Shown in pieces: positions 1 to 11,432 of a stretch of DNA of 64,000 nucleotides. This stretch comes from Sipunculus nudus (taxonomy: Eukaryota > Annelida > Sipuncula > Golfingiida > Sipunculidae): positions 47,308,695 to 47,372,694 of the forward strand of contig CM049316.1 in the NCBI GenBank assembly GCA_026874595.1, written 5' to 3'. Each line of letters opens with the position of its first letter. The stretch's first letter is position 1. The notes below the pieces were generated by a model. That model worked only from the letters and a program-made list of their open reading frames with translations, made no database searches and was not told where the DNA came from. The position numbers and the translations under genes are program-made.

Positions 1-1650
1 TAAATTGCTCCCTCTGCATTCTCGCATCATCGACCGATTCGATTATGACATTATGACTGTGTTAGCGTAGCCATGTATCTTTTGTCTGTAGAACTGAAAC
101 CAGCAAGCGAGGTGTGCATGCAGCCTTTGTTGTTACGTTTCGTTTGAATTACAGCTCACCGGCCGAGCATCCTATGTGCCCAAGGCCCTAAGCAAACCAC
201 GTCAGGGGCAATTCTCTCTGAGCCTGTGGCCTGTTTAGACGGTTACGCTGGGGGATGAGCTGTCACTCAAAAAGAAATGAATATGATTGGCTCTGTGTAT
301 TCCTCGCTTGGCTTTGTCTTCCAGCACAAGGTCTCATCTGATTGGACAAAAATACAGTGCTCCCCTCTGGTGTAGCAATTCAGGATACGAGGTCGTAACA
401 AACAGCGCCTTACGATATAGGTAGTAGCCCTATAGGTAAAGCGCTGTGTAAAGAGCGTAGGGTAGGACAACAGGGCAAAACAGTCGGACTAGAGCTGAGC
501 GCAGCACAGTTATAAATAAATCTAGACTTTAAAGTATGAGTACACACCAATATACGGTCAGGCACATAGGACTGATAACTCCGATCCGACTTTCTACCTG
601 TTGGTGATTCTACTATGGTAATTTGGAGCGTGGTCTCTACTAGGATAAATTCCGATCATAAGGGGTTCACTTTAAAATATAAACCCATTTTATACAAGTG
701 ATAGCAGTGCAACTCGGGGGGGGGGGGGGGGGTACGTTAGAGAAATATACTTTGGCTGAAATTTTAGAATATAGTTGAATATAAAATAAATGAAGATATA
801 CTTATCTGTATCGTTTCATGAACCTTTATTATGTAAGAAACACACTGAAGTTCCATTGAGATGCTTTAGTTATATTCATTTGTTGCTTGTGATATTTTTG
901 TTATAGTTCAGTGGTTCAAGTTACTAAAATATCACGTGTATTTCTGTGATTCAAAGATCAATATGAAAATATATACAATCCATACAAAGGCCTTTTTTTA
1001 ATAGACAAAATCACTGCTGCATGATGAAAAATTTAAGTGACAGAGGGATAAAATGTGTATGAAAATATTTAGATATACAGCATGAGCATGGCCTGTAAAT
1101 ATGTTTTCATAATAATTGTTTTGATTAAAAGATAAAAATGAAAATGATAAATATGAAAAAATGTTAAGGTCTATATCTATAGGCTACACTGATCTGTTAT
1201 TTTTTCTCAGTAATTTAAAGACAGGATATTAATGAAATATTATTTATCTATACTAATAAGTATTACTTATAAATGGGTCTGATAGGGTCCGATTGGGTCG
1301 TTTTTTTCTCCTATTTAGTAATGAATGTGTACATGTATGTTAATGTGCATTTCGAAGGGTCTTTAATTTGTAGCCTTTTCCCTTTTTCAAATTTGTAAAA
1401 AAACGGGTGTAACATCTTTTACACCATATTTACTATATATAACTTTTTGGTTCGTCGGGTAAAAATTAATTTGTAAAGGAATATTTTTTTATTCCAAGGT
1501 CCGATCGGGTCTGACAGGAATTGCTTGGATCAGTTTGTCATTCTCTTTTTGGTGGATATTTGTGCATGTATGGAATGGGATTAAAGATTATATTATTTTC
1601 CAAATACAGATAAACAAAAAAAATTGGGGGCTACTGTAACACAATATAAA
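1..1650. other. AT-rich spacer, no gene seen
   Basis: No frame here shows a recognisable protein or a plausible exon, and stops are frequent. The only structured item is a 17-base G run near 716-732. A phrase like TCCGATYGGGTC recurs loosely near 1287 and 1500, too weak to call a repeat. Confidence 0.6.
716..732. repeat. poly-G tract (17 bases)
   Basis: An uninterrupted run of 17 G on the plus strand. Similar G or C runs of 14-21 bases occur at 28460, 40554, 54420 and 54517, so long homopurine/homopyrimidine runs are a habit of this genome. Length may be unreliable because such runs are hard to sequence. Confidence 0.95.
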
Positions 1651-1653
1651 ATA

Positions 1654-3240
1654 CTAGAATTACCCGTGGAAAATCCACGGATTTTTAAGATAAGTAGTTT
1701 TGTGATGAGGACTGACTGTCGCATATTTTTATCCTGAGCTTCTCGCAGGACTCGCAGGACATGATATAAATATAACTTGTGCTCGAATTATTCAGGATAC
1801 ATCCTCTCCTAATCAAGTCAGCAGAGAATTAAAAATTATACCAATCAAGAAATCACACAAAGAAAATGTTTTGACCAAGGGCGTGAGGTATATACCGAAT
1901 GTACGAATTTTGGGTGAGAATTTTTTTTGGACAAACATCATAGATAAAAAACCATGCTGGCGTGATGGGAATATACTGGAGATAACGACTGTATATATAG
2001 AAGCCATCTATTGTGATAATAATTTGAAGAAGTTATATGACTTTTGCAAAGTGAGAGTTTATGTAAGATACTTGGTAAAATGAAGCTCAGAGGACATCAC
2101 GAAAAACGATGTTTTTAGTTGTCAGTGGAGGGTAGTCTTAGGCATGCTAACAGACATATGTATGTCGTTGATGGTTCTTGCACGCGATAATGTAGTGTAT
2201 AGCTGGCCATGTGAAAAGGCAGGCTCAGGTAAACCTAGTCCGCTAATAATTAATGTTTGTCCTGAGCTTTGTTGATTGTCATGGAATAAGCAGGACTGAT
2301 CGACAACGCTCCCATGTGAGAGGCAGGTTAACATCTTTCGGTGCTAGTATGTTGCAAGAAATTAACTTCAGGATTGGTTCTTTGCTTTGTCTCTAAGCAG
2401 ATAAACTAAACATATATGTACGGATTTTGTTAAAAAATTTCACGGTAAAACTACATGAACAATCCGTTAAATTTTTAGAGAAAATCAGGATCAATATGAT
2501 ATATTTCTTATATGCAATTATGACAAAGGACGATTCCTTTGTCCCCGAAGGCGCTACCAATACGTATTAATTTGTCCTGCATGCTACCATGGCAAAATCT
2601 AGTTTGTGAATAGAATCTTTTTTTTTATAAAGCAATCCATAAATTAGCCGAACTATTAAAGACTTGGTTTTCGTGGAAAGAAAATTATGAATGTGAAGGC
2701 ACAGACATATCCTCAAACCTGGAAAGCGTGTATACTTATCAAATGGCGGTCGATCTTGTCTGCTCCTTGTGTCAGCTCCTTGTGCTGAATCAACGGAAAA
2801 GCGCTCGCAATATTGAAAGCAGTTTCATGTGGTCATGTGTTTAGCACTTTCTCAAAAGCCTTACTTCCTTTAAAGAGTGTAATAATGGATCTGAGTGGAT
2901 CAATGGGAATTTTAGCAGACCCGCGCGACCGCCTATTGCACGAAAACGCCCGGCTCTCGCAAGACATGCTCTCTGGCCATGGTCCAATGGCTTAGTGAGC
3001 ACGAAATGCCGGAAAAAATCCCAAGACGCCTCCTTTAAAAACGTGACAGGCGTGGAAGACATTAAAAACCAAAAGAAATAGTGAGACTTACGGGGAAATA
3101 TAAATAATATATATTATGCAGCTTAATAGAAAATAATCCAGCAAAAGAAAACAAACTTGTCCTAGAAGAGCACACCGACAATTCTTGTGCGGAATTGGGA
3201 AGTCCCAATCAGAGCGAAGTAGGAAAAAACGGTTGTATAG
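1654..3240 (-). mobile_element. Helitron copy 1 (3' end intact, decayed)
   Basis: Rolling-circle (Helitron) transposon remnant on the minus strand. Its 3' end is at plus 1654. Read on the minus strand there is a 7-bp stem CCGTGGA/TCCACGG with a 3-base loop (plus 1664-1680), six bases, then CTAG at plus 1657-1654, followed by host T. That is the expected Helitron end: hairpin, CTRR, insertion before T. About 0.5 kb inward lies a helicase remnant (2122-2334). The whole stretch is repeated, with divergence, by copy 2 at about 3265-4425, and that alignment sets the approximate inner limit. No 5' TC end was located. Decay and stops show it is dead. Confidence 0.8.
2122..2334 (-). pseudogene. Helitron Pif1-like helicase remnant (C-terminal motifs)
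   Basis: A 70-codon minus-strand frame contains SSGQTL, then LPEPAFSHGQLYTTLSRAR, then NDIHMSV. This matches the end of the Pif1-type (superfamily 1B) helicase domain of Helitron Rep/helicase proteins, where the family has a SQGQTL motif and FSHGQLYVALSR-like motif. The arginine of the last motif is kept, while the Q of SQGQTL has become S. The rest of the helicase (about 500 residues in the family) and the Rep domain are not readable upstream, so this is a fragment. It sits about 470 bp inside a canonical Helitron 3' end on the same strand, which supports the call. Confidence 0.8.
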
Positions 3241-3264
3241 AATAAAACAAATGCGTATTAAATA

Positions 3265-4425
3265 TATAGATGCACCTGTTGAAAATCCACGGTTCATTGG
3301 GATTTGTAATGAGCTGGTACAGGGACAGAATGTCGCATATTTTAATTCTTAGCTCTTCGGAGGGACTTTTTTATGTGATACACTCACATGATATGAATAT
3401 TTCTTATGCTAAAATTCTCCAGGAAGCTCTTTCCCCTAAAAGGTCAGCGAAGAATGGCATATATTGCTGTTCAAATTGTCACAAAAAGAAATACGTTTTA
3501 AAAAAGAAGTGAAGCATTTATAGAGTGTGCGAATTTAGAGTGAGTATGTTTTCCCCCAATTAACAACATGGCTACAACATCAGAATTGCTTAAGTGATGA
3601 CAATAAAACAAAGATATAACGATTGTATAAAGACGCCATCGACTGTGAAAATAAATGAAGGAATAACATGATTATAGCAATGTGAAAGTTTATGAAAGAT
3701 AACTTTGTATAAATTGAAGCTCAGAGGTATCTTAGGCATGCTAACAGACACATGTATGTCGTTAAAGACATGCAAGAAATGCAACATGTGAATAGAAAGG
3801 CTCATGTAAATAGATCCCAAAAGACATAAATGTTTGCCCTTAGATTTTTAAATTTTTTTAACAACCTAGAAACTGGCCGAACTGTTAAAACCTTGTTTTT
3901 TATGGTAAGGATATTATAAATGCAAAGATACTGACATGTGCACTTGTTTTTCAAATTGCGGTCTACCGTGTCTGCGATCACGGTGCCTTGTGTTGCGTTT
4001 GCAATATTGGAAGTAGGTTCATGTGGTCATGTGTTTAGCGCCTGAATTCAAACCTTTACTTCCTTTCCAGAGAGTGAAATTCTTTAGAGGCGATAAAATG
4101 GATATGGGGGATCAATGGGTATTATAGTGGACCCAAGTGACAGCAAATTGCACAAAAACTCCCTTTGGACAGGACATGCTCTCTGGCCATCGCTTAGCGG
4201 GCCAGTGATTTCAAAATGCAGGAAATTCCCCAAGGCGTCTCCTGAAAAAGCGTGATAGGCATGGAGGACCTTAAAGCAAAAAAGAAATAAGGGCACCTAT
4301 GAGGGTAATAAAAATTATTAATCATTATTTAATAGGAAAAAATTCCCACGAAAGAAAAAAAAAACTTGATACGATTTTGGAAGTCCACATCATAGTGGAA
4401 ACCGGTAAAAGGTTGTTCTTAGGCT
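3265..4425 (-). mobile_element. Helitron copy 2, tandem with copy 1, degenerate
   Basis: A second diverged copy of the same element in the same orientation. Matching blocks in the same order: the end hairpin (1664-1680 and about 3274-3292, here with one arm mutated), TGTCGCATATTTT (1719 and 3331), CTTAGGCATGCTAACAGACA (2138 and 3730), the CATGTGGTCATGTGTTTAGC block (2826 and 4019), and ACATGCTCTCTGGCCAT (2964 and 4173). The helicase block keeps only the NDIHVSV tail (minus strand, within 3590-3820). The CTAG terminus is lost. Its 3' end lies within about 30 bases of the far end of copy 1, so the two are head to tail. Confidence 0.75.
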
Positions 4426-4783
4426 AACGGACGGTGTGAGCAGTGAGTGAAGAGTGTCTGTACTGCGTGCTGCCGTAGTCTTGATGTTCACAAAGGGAAT
4501 ATTCAAATAGAATTAATTTTGAAATGAAATGGACTAAATTACGGGGTCATTGGGTAATGCAACCTTATATTTACAAGGTACTCAGCAAGTGAGTCATGGG
4601 TCATGACGTTCACCTGAATAGGAAGACATTTGCAAAAGGAATTTAATTATCTGAATGCCAAATTTTGTAGGTGATATTAATTACCAGATTCAACTTTAGC
4701 TATCAATGTTCCTCAAAACCAACTAAAAGCAGTTTTCTGATAAAATGTCCAGCCATTCCCATGAAATTTAGCCTTTTTGTATG

Positions 4784-6538
4784 CAGTCAGCTGAGCTAAA
4801 AATAACCGTACACGTTTTTGAAGGACATCCCTGAGTGTCAAGACAGAAGATTCTAGGTCCAACAGTAAATTTTTGTACCCTGTCTGACTCTCTGGATGCT
4901 TAAAATGTATTTTGCCAGTAACATAAGTCACCATGACCTAATTTCAGGATTTTATAGAGATTGCCCAAGACTTCCCTGTATATTACATTGGAACATTCTA
5001 GGAGTAGCAGATACAATTTGTGCCAATCTGATTTTCCGGCTGCTAAAATCATGTTTTGGCACATAGTTCACATAATTTAGGACTGTGATAAGATCACAGA
5101 TGTGGCCTAGACCTGTACACTATGGCTGTGTAATGCCTACTCATTGTGAAATTGTAGACAGTTACAAAAAAAAAAAAAACTCTAAAAATGCTAAATACAC
5201 ACATCAAAATAGATCTGGTCGTGTATTTGGTAGTAAATGAGTCTTTCTGGCAACATTTACACGTTCTTACCGTTATAATTTAATGAAACATTGTCCCCTA
5301 AGATCCTTGTAAGCCCGTTGTAACTTGTTGTGAGCGGACGTTGATGGACTGGTACCCTGCACATTCCCATATTAACGGCTACTTTTTCTAGTTCCAACAG
5401 CGATAATTTCGAAGTGGGGTCCGAGTCTGAATCCCTTCGCAAAGGACTGTTGGATACTTAATACAATCAGTGCGACTTCTTATCTATGTAAACATTAGTT
5501 CTCTTGTAAAATTATGGATGTGTAAGGCAATTGAGCATTATATTGGTGCCACAACCTTTCAGAAGTTTTATACAATACCCCAAAGGCAACAGGTAATTAT
5601 TTTATGTTGACATGGGATAAAAAGTTACTTATACGATTCCAAAGGGTCACCCTGTTTGGAACCATACATGTTTTAAACTGTAGGGCAAAACTCAAGACGT
5701 TGATTGAGAGGAGTAGAGCGAATTGAAATAAAGCGTCCTGGGACGAGAACAGTTTTCATGCTGATTTCCCATGACCTGCCTGAATGTCATGTTAGAAGAC
5801 TCTAGGCCTAGCGGATACAATACAGCCGGCGCCACCAGTATTCAGGAAAAGATGAAACATTTCATGATCAATATACATGGAAAGAATCATGGCAATCAAT
5901 GCATAAGTTATTCAGATACTGGAGTTTTTGTATCAAGTTTTTAATTATTCTGGGAGATACTTACGAACCCCTTAGCTCGGGGGGTAAGGGTAACAGAGAC
6001 CTAATTAAAGGTTTCCAAGGATTTTATTTTTCAGGTACCTCCCTGAATGTCATGTAAGAAGATTCTAGGTCCAATGATTACGATTTGTGCCCTGTTAACG
6101 GACGACCGCATCTTTGAAGGTCTGAAAATTAGAGAAAAAATGAGAGATTAAAAATTAGAGATAAAATTCAATAAAAATTCCAGGTTGCGCCACCAGTCTG
6201 CAGGAAATGATGGAACACTCCAAGATCACTATGCATGTAAAGAATCATGGTGATCAATCATTAATTGGTCAGATACTGTAGCTTTTTTATTAAATTTTCA
6301 ATTATTCTCGAGAATACCTCAGAGCTCCATAGCTCAGAGGATATGTGTAACAGAGACCTCATTGCAGGTTTTCAAGGAGATTGTTCTTGGACCTAACTTG
6401 ACGTCAAGTAAGAAGATTCCAGGTCAAACGGTTACGATAAGTGCCATGATAACGTAAAGACAGACATACGGACAGACAGACAGACGACGGACAGAGAGTG
6501 ATCGCTATAGCTCAGATGAATTTCAGTCAGCTGAGCTA
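4784..6538. repeat. Dispersed repeat with internal duplications
   Basis: The same 15-mer, CAGTCAGCTGAGCTA, occurs at both limits (4784-4798 and 6524-6538) in direct orientation. Inside, a block resembling AGAAGATTCTAGGTCCAA occurs four times (about 4843, 5793, 6057 and 6411). A segment of about 215 bp starting GCCACCAGT is present twice (about 5830-6040 and 6187-6395), including AAGAATCATGG and TAACAGAGACCT. A GACA/GACGGACA-rich tract lies at about 6461-6497. No coding remnant was recognised. Repeats with this ending style are common in mollusc genomes; the exact family is not identified. Confidence 0.7.
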
Positions 6539-6539
6539 T

Positions 6540-8680
6540 TAAAAACACGGCAATCTCCTGATGCTTTACCTCATATATTAGTGTAATAAGTCTCCCGGTG
6601 TTCTTCAGAAGAAACAAACACTGATTACTTACATCTCTTATTTGATAACTCTTTACTTGAATTCATGTTACGAAATTTGGCAATGTGGAAGACATCAACC
6701 GTTCCCGAAGACATTTCTGTTAAATAGAGGGGTTATAAATGACAATTTAAGCGTTGTCACACGATACTAAAACAGAAAAAAAGCTTTAAGCTCGCAGTAT
6801 TTCCATTTGGAACAAAATGTATCCTAAATAGCAGTGAGACTCGAAAATAAATACAATTTAAGTGTAAAGCATCGGATGGGGAAAAAGTAACAGGTCTGGA
6901 ACAACTGCGGAATTCAAAGATAAAATGTTTTCAGTGGCGGTGGATGTTATAGAGAAAGAAGTGCTAAAAGCTTACAAACGGTTCCTGCCATTTTAGAGAA
7001 AGCAAACGATCGATTTTATTTCACCATTAAGAGCGGAAGTTTGCTCAGCGGGCCTTAGTTACGGGAAGAAATAAGGGATGACTGCTGCGAAGTGACAATA
7101 TTTGACTGTCTATTGATGTAACTGATCAACGTGTCCTGTGATAGGCCATAAACATGTGATCATGTGCTGAATAGGGCGAGCCCACAGGCTGGACAAAGCC
7201 GTCGTGCATTCACATCTGAGTATAAAGACATAAAAAAAGAACTGACTCTCAACGCTCACGTCAAGATTAGACGTTCCCATTGTAGTGCAGTACCAAATAA
7301 ATATGAAAGGCAAGGTGGATTATTATTATAAAAAATATTATAAATAAGTCAATACAACCGCTCGGGTAAGCTGAATGCACATCAAATGGATTAAAATAAG
7401 GGATTTTAAAATAAGACAACATAATAAGTTAAGTAGCTTATCATTTAAGCCAACTATTCAGTGGATGATTTCAAACCGATTTTAAGTTAATTAATCAACC
7501 TTTTAAAAAAAACCTGCTCAATGATCACCGACGCTACGGAAAAGTAAGAGTTTTAGTTAACTGGCTACCTTACTAAATATATATATATATATGCAACTTG
7601 ATTTCTTTAATATCAATAGAATTACGTGAATAGTGCGTTGTCAACATTCAGCATCATCCAAAACTTGAAATCTACTTTCTGCTTAGAGAATGCAAGCCTC
7701 CGCCATGTGTTTGCATTCACTTATTAGGCATATATCCCTAGGTTCATTCACACATAAATGACTTTACTTTTTGAAAATTTCTGGATGACGTTCCGGATCA
7801 TGTGCCGGATCCACACTAAATCTTAATTTTCTTTTAACTGGGCCTTTCATATACAAACGTATGTGCACACACGAACGGGAATGAACACAAACACTCCTGG
7901 CGGGGGCAAAAGGTGTTGGTACTCATGAGACATTATTACAAGTTCTATACAAATATAGCATTCCCCGTCCACCAAGTGAAGAAAATACGACCACAGGTAT
8001 AAAAACACACAAGCGTTAATCAGTTATTAACCATGTGTGGTATTGTAAGACCTGGACTTACTAAGGATCTAATTTAGGATAGGCTTTGTCCATTGTTTAA
8101 CTAAAGGTAAATTATGAAAATTACTCACATTTGTGCGATCTTCCAATTTGAATATATTTTTCATTGCAGTAAGTTGGTAATAAGATCTTAACTATGTTAA
8201 ATGGGCCTTGCGGTTCGTGTGACCAAGCGTGATCTATATGAATAACATATTCTGTTGAAACATTTGGAGTTTTACATAATTTAAGAAAAGGCTGGACCAT
8301 ACTTAGCTGACTTTAACTGAATACAAACTAGGTCAAACCGAACTCATATGGCGAGGCTTATGACGTTATGCCCCGTATTTGATATAATTTACGCAATGTT
8401 TAGTTATTAATAACCGGGTAGCCTTTAACAGAATAAAGTTCTGATTACAGAAGGGTCCTGTAATACATAGATAACAATAAAATACAATATTCAATAGTCC
8501 ATGACACTTAAATGACATCATACATTCAGAATATTAAGCGAAAACGCGGTGACACGGCTGAAGTTGAAGTATAAATATATGTTACGTTATTAAAGTATCA
8601 ACAGTGTTGCTAAATACATAAAACGAATAAATACATAAATAAAAAATAAAGCACTATAGTGTAAGATCTCAATGGAATGT
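6540..8680. other. AT-rich spacer, no gene seen
   Basis: No recognisable protein similarity, RNA gene or long inverted repeat was found. A short AT microsatellite lies at 7577-7592. The short open frames at 7110-7313 (minus) and 6432-6617 (minus) have no recognisable motif and normal AT-rich background composition. Confidence 0.6.
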
Positions 8681-8681
8681 G

Positions 8682-8713
8682 TATAAATAAATAAATAAAT
8701 ATAAATATATATA

Positions 8714-8762
<49 letters not shown>

Positions 8763-8781
8763 ATACACACATATATATATA
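8682..8781. repeat. TA/TAAA microsatellite
   Basis: Compound simple repeat: TAAA units, then long TA runs broken by TTTA, then a short CACA step and TA again. It abuts the 3' end of the minus-strand LINE fragment at 8785-9900, so it may have grown from the LINE's 3' tail. Confidence 0.95.
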
Positions 8782-8924
8782 AAGTCTACATCAGATGCGC
8801 CTAAGTACGGTAATGAAAAATTAGATGACGATCAAATATTATTATTTTTAGCTATACAAGTAGAAAATGCAAGGAAATTATTCTACCTTGGTAGTATGTG
8901 CAAGGAAACAGGAGTGTGCTAGCC

Positions 8925-9330
8925 TTTAAAAGCACTTTGGATTGTTGGCATTTTTTAGTTTTGTCGGAGGGCTATTCCATAGAACACTGCCTGCATAAAA
9001 GGATTATTTCAGGATATCTGTGCGTGGATTCGGAAGTTTAACGTGGGAGTTTACTAATGAACCAGTGTTATACTGATGAACACCACTAATAAAAAGTAAA
9101 ATTCTTGATAAGATGAGAAGGGGCGAGTCCATTGATACATTTATATGCCAATATCGATAAAAGGTACATGTATCGTTGCTCTATGGTCATCTATCCATTG
9201 TCATGGATAATTTCCAAGCTACTGGGCGAGTGGTCATTAATGCCTACAATAATTCTGGCTGCCTGACCCTGAAGACGCTGAATGGGAAAACGAAATGTAC
9301 GAGCACACTTTCACAAAACAGTAAGGCCAT
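8925..9330 (-). pseudogene. LINE C-terminal domain remnant
   Basis: Minus-strand reading gives RLQGQAARIIVG with SSLEIIHDNG (a TAG replaces the usual W), then AYKCINGLAPSHLIKNFTF, then HVKLPNPRTDILK, a stop, and SFYAGSVLWNSPPTKLKNA ending at a natural TAA near plus 8935. This order (QxRAARII, LGW, YKxxNGLAPxYL, PRTExLKxSFxYxGaxLWNSLP) is the standard C-terminus of CR1/Jockey-type LINE ORF2. It continues the reverse transcriptase remnant at 9410-9900 on the same strand. Confidence 0.85.
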
Positions 9331-9409
9331 AGTCAATATTTGGTTGAATGAACGCGTGATAATATGCATTCTAGTATTTTAAGGGAGAAATTTTCTAATT
9401 CTGTACAGT

Positions 9410-9900
9410 AATCCTATCTTCTAGCATAATTTCTTTATAACTACTTTTGTCTGATTCTTCCATGAAAGATGGCGGTCAATTTCATTGCCCAAATGGCTGA
9501 CATCTGCAACACTCACTATAATACAACTATCTATTCTGATCGCGTTTGAGTATTTATTGAGAGCTTATTATTACTACTTGGGAAAGGCCAGTCTGAAGTT
9601 TGTTTTGGGCAGCATTAACGTCAGGGCCGTTTACATATATCGTGATATCATCAGCACAGATAGAGCATTTTGCTCCAGGGGCATTAGCAGGTAAGTCGTT
9701 CAGATATATAAAAAAGAGTATTGGACCGAGGACGGTGCCTTCAGGTACACCTGTTGTATATTATATATTAATATTAACATCCGAAATACTATTTGCGAAA
9801 GTTACAAGTTGTTTGCGACCATTTAGATATGAATAAAACCACTTTAAAGAGATCCCATAAAGTTCATATTGTTCTAATTTATTCAGCTAGTCCATAGCTG
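9410..9900 (-). pseudogene. LINE reverse transcriptase remnant (YADD-region)
   Basis: Read on the minus strand: LNKLEQYELYGISLKWFYSY, then LNGRKQLVTF, one in-frame stop, then GVPEGTVLGPILFFIYLNDL (about plus 9692-9752), then CADDITIY (about plus 9635-9658), then SHLGNEIDRHLSWKNQ after a frame change (about plus 9440-9490). These are successive reverse transcriptase blocks; the family has GVPQGSVLGPLLF and (F/Y)ADDT. The two catalytic aspartates of ADD are kept. The thumb-side LGV-ID--LSW block is recognisable with N for V. Confidence 0.85.
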
Positions 9901-11080
9901 GTTGCTCGTTTGGATTAACATTGCCTCCTGTTTCGTATGAAAACATAATGGCATATCAAATGGATCAGCCAAAACAAAATGTTTAAGCGAATAGTGATGC
10001 ATCCATTTCATGCAAAAAATACAGAATAAAATACAGTCCCATTTGTATGCGCTCAGTCCACCCACAGAGTGTTTTGTATGTTCTGTTTATTTCCATTATT
10101 GGGTTTTCAAGACGTTTCTGATGACGTAGTATCGTCAGACGTAGGGCTCGGCCTTCTTCGTCAGTGGTCACTGAAACTTGACATAGAAACATGCAGTGTT
10201 TTATACATCAACACGTTTAATCTGAAACAATGTTTAATATTTTGTTGACGTAATTTGATTAATTCCTTCTGTAGTAAGCGTGATTACTAATTGGTTATAT
10301 ATCCACTAAGTACTTGGTCGTATATAAAAATGTATATAATACTTTATATAAAAGACGTTCACAAGAAATAACCACATTCAATAAAAGACACATTTTTCTA
10401 GTATCGTTGGTTAATTTTGTTTTACCTTGTTATCTTCTTTTTATCTCTCTATGCTATCTTCCTCTGGTCATCTACATTATTATTAATAAACAACACAAAT
10501 ATATGTGTTTAGTTAATCAGAGCTGTTATGGTTGCCGTGAAATATTAAGGCAGATGTGATAATTTTTCTCATGCTCAGTAATGAGTACATTCAGTTTTTA
10601 CATTACTAGTCGTTCAATTAACTGTAGACAGGTGCGGCGCCCAGCGGGTATGTATGAATTACAGTTTGCTCCGGCAGCTCTGAGAGAATTTAATCTGGAC
10701 AGTACAATGAGGACAGACTCGTATCAATCACAGCTTGTTTTGTAATATTACGAGAACATCAATCAGATCTCTAGGGTTTCTGTAGCACGTTACACTACTC
10801 CATGAGCCGTTTATTCTGATGACAGTCAGTCCGTACCAGTTACACCAGGAAATGCTGTTACACTTTTAGTGAGATGGGTCATTAACATTAACTTTTCTCT
10901 CTTTCACATTCCCTTTTGTTAATTATATATAGGACATTACACAGCTTGGCACTATGTCAACAAACATTGGCCTGGGCGATAATTAGAGGGAAATAGGGCT
11001 CCGGTACACACCGGCCTTTCTATCAGGTTATTTCTAAATGAACCCGTTTATCCTTGCTTTGAACGGTTTCTACTTACAAA
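9900..11080. other. AT-rich spacer, possible old repeat piece near 10.1 kb
   Basis: No gene. The stretch at about 10100-10200 carries two CTGACGA words on the minus strand and a short hairpin (TGACG-6 bases-CGTCA). It resembles the UTR style of some Penelope-like elements, but a full hammerhead ribozyme could not be drawn. The open frame at 9983-10192 (minus) has no known motif. Confidence 0.5.
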
Positions 11081-11081
11081 G

Positions 11082-11432
11082 AAAAACACATTATTTTGAA
11101 TTTCAATCTATTTTCTTCTATAACTTATCCCGTCTGCTAATATGCAGCGGTTCGTAGGTATTCTGAATATAAATGAGTGCAATCTAAATACTGGGCCGGC
11201 CTTTAGGTTAACCTCCTTATTCTAATGATTGTACACATCCCTGTGTTTTAAAGACATCTTCATTACTGGACCTAGTGTTTATAATATTTGAATATTCATC
11301 TACATTCAAGGCGAAGTCTTGGCGTGACCTTTCGTCCAAGATGGCAGGTTTCATACCTTGTAGTTGTAAGTAGGTAGACGGGATAAGTTATAGAAGTAAA
11401 ACAGACTGAAATTAAAAATAATGTGTTTTTTT
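11082..11432. mobile_element. MITE with ~55-bp terminal inverted repeats
   Basis: The left arm 11082-11135 and right arm 11376-11432 are inverted copies: both read AAAACACATTATTTT at the outside and CTATAACTTATCCCGTCT at the inside, with a few mismatches between. The spacer of about 240 bp has no coding potential. Short internal length, long inverted ends and AT-rich tips suggest a non-autonomous DNA transposon. A TA on each side (before 11076 and after 11431) would fit a Tc1/mariner target duplication but could be chance. Confidence 0.75.

Larger units (their letters stand above)
8785..9900 (-). mobile_element. CR1/Jockey-like LINE, 5'-truncated
   Basis: Minus-strand non-LTR retrotransposon fragment covering the second half of the reverse transcriptase, the C-terminal region and a short 3' UTR that runs into a TA microsatellite. 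The 5' part is missing beyond about 9900, as expected for 5'-truncated LINE copies. Several in-frame stops and frame changes show it is dead. The C-terminal pattern (PRT...SFYAGSVLWNS) belongs to the broad CR1/Jockey/Daphne type rather than L1. The exact clade cannot be set by eye. Confidence 0.85.

Noticed and set aside
10085-10200. Possible Penelope-type hammerhead ribozyme with CTGACGA words on the minus strand
   Set aside because: Two CTGACGA cores and a GAAACGTC are present, but no consistent stem II and stem III pairing could be found, only a 5-bp hairpin.
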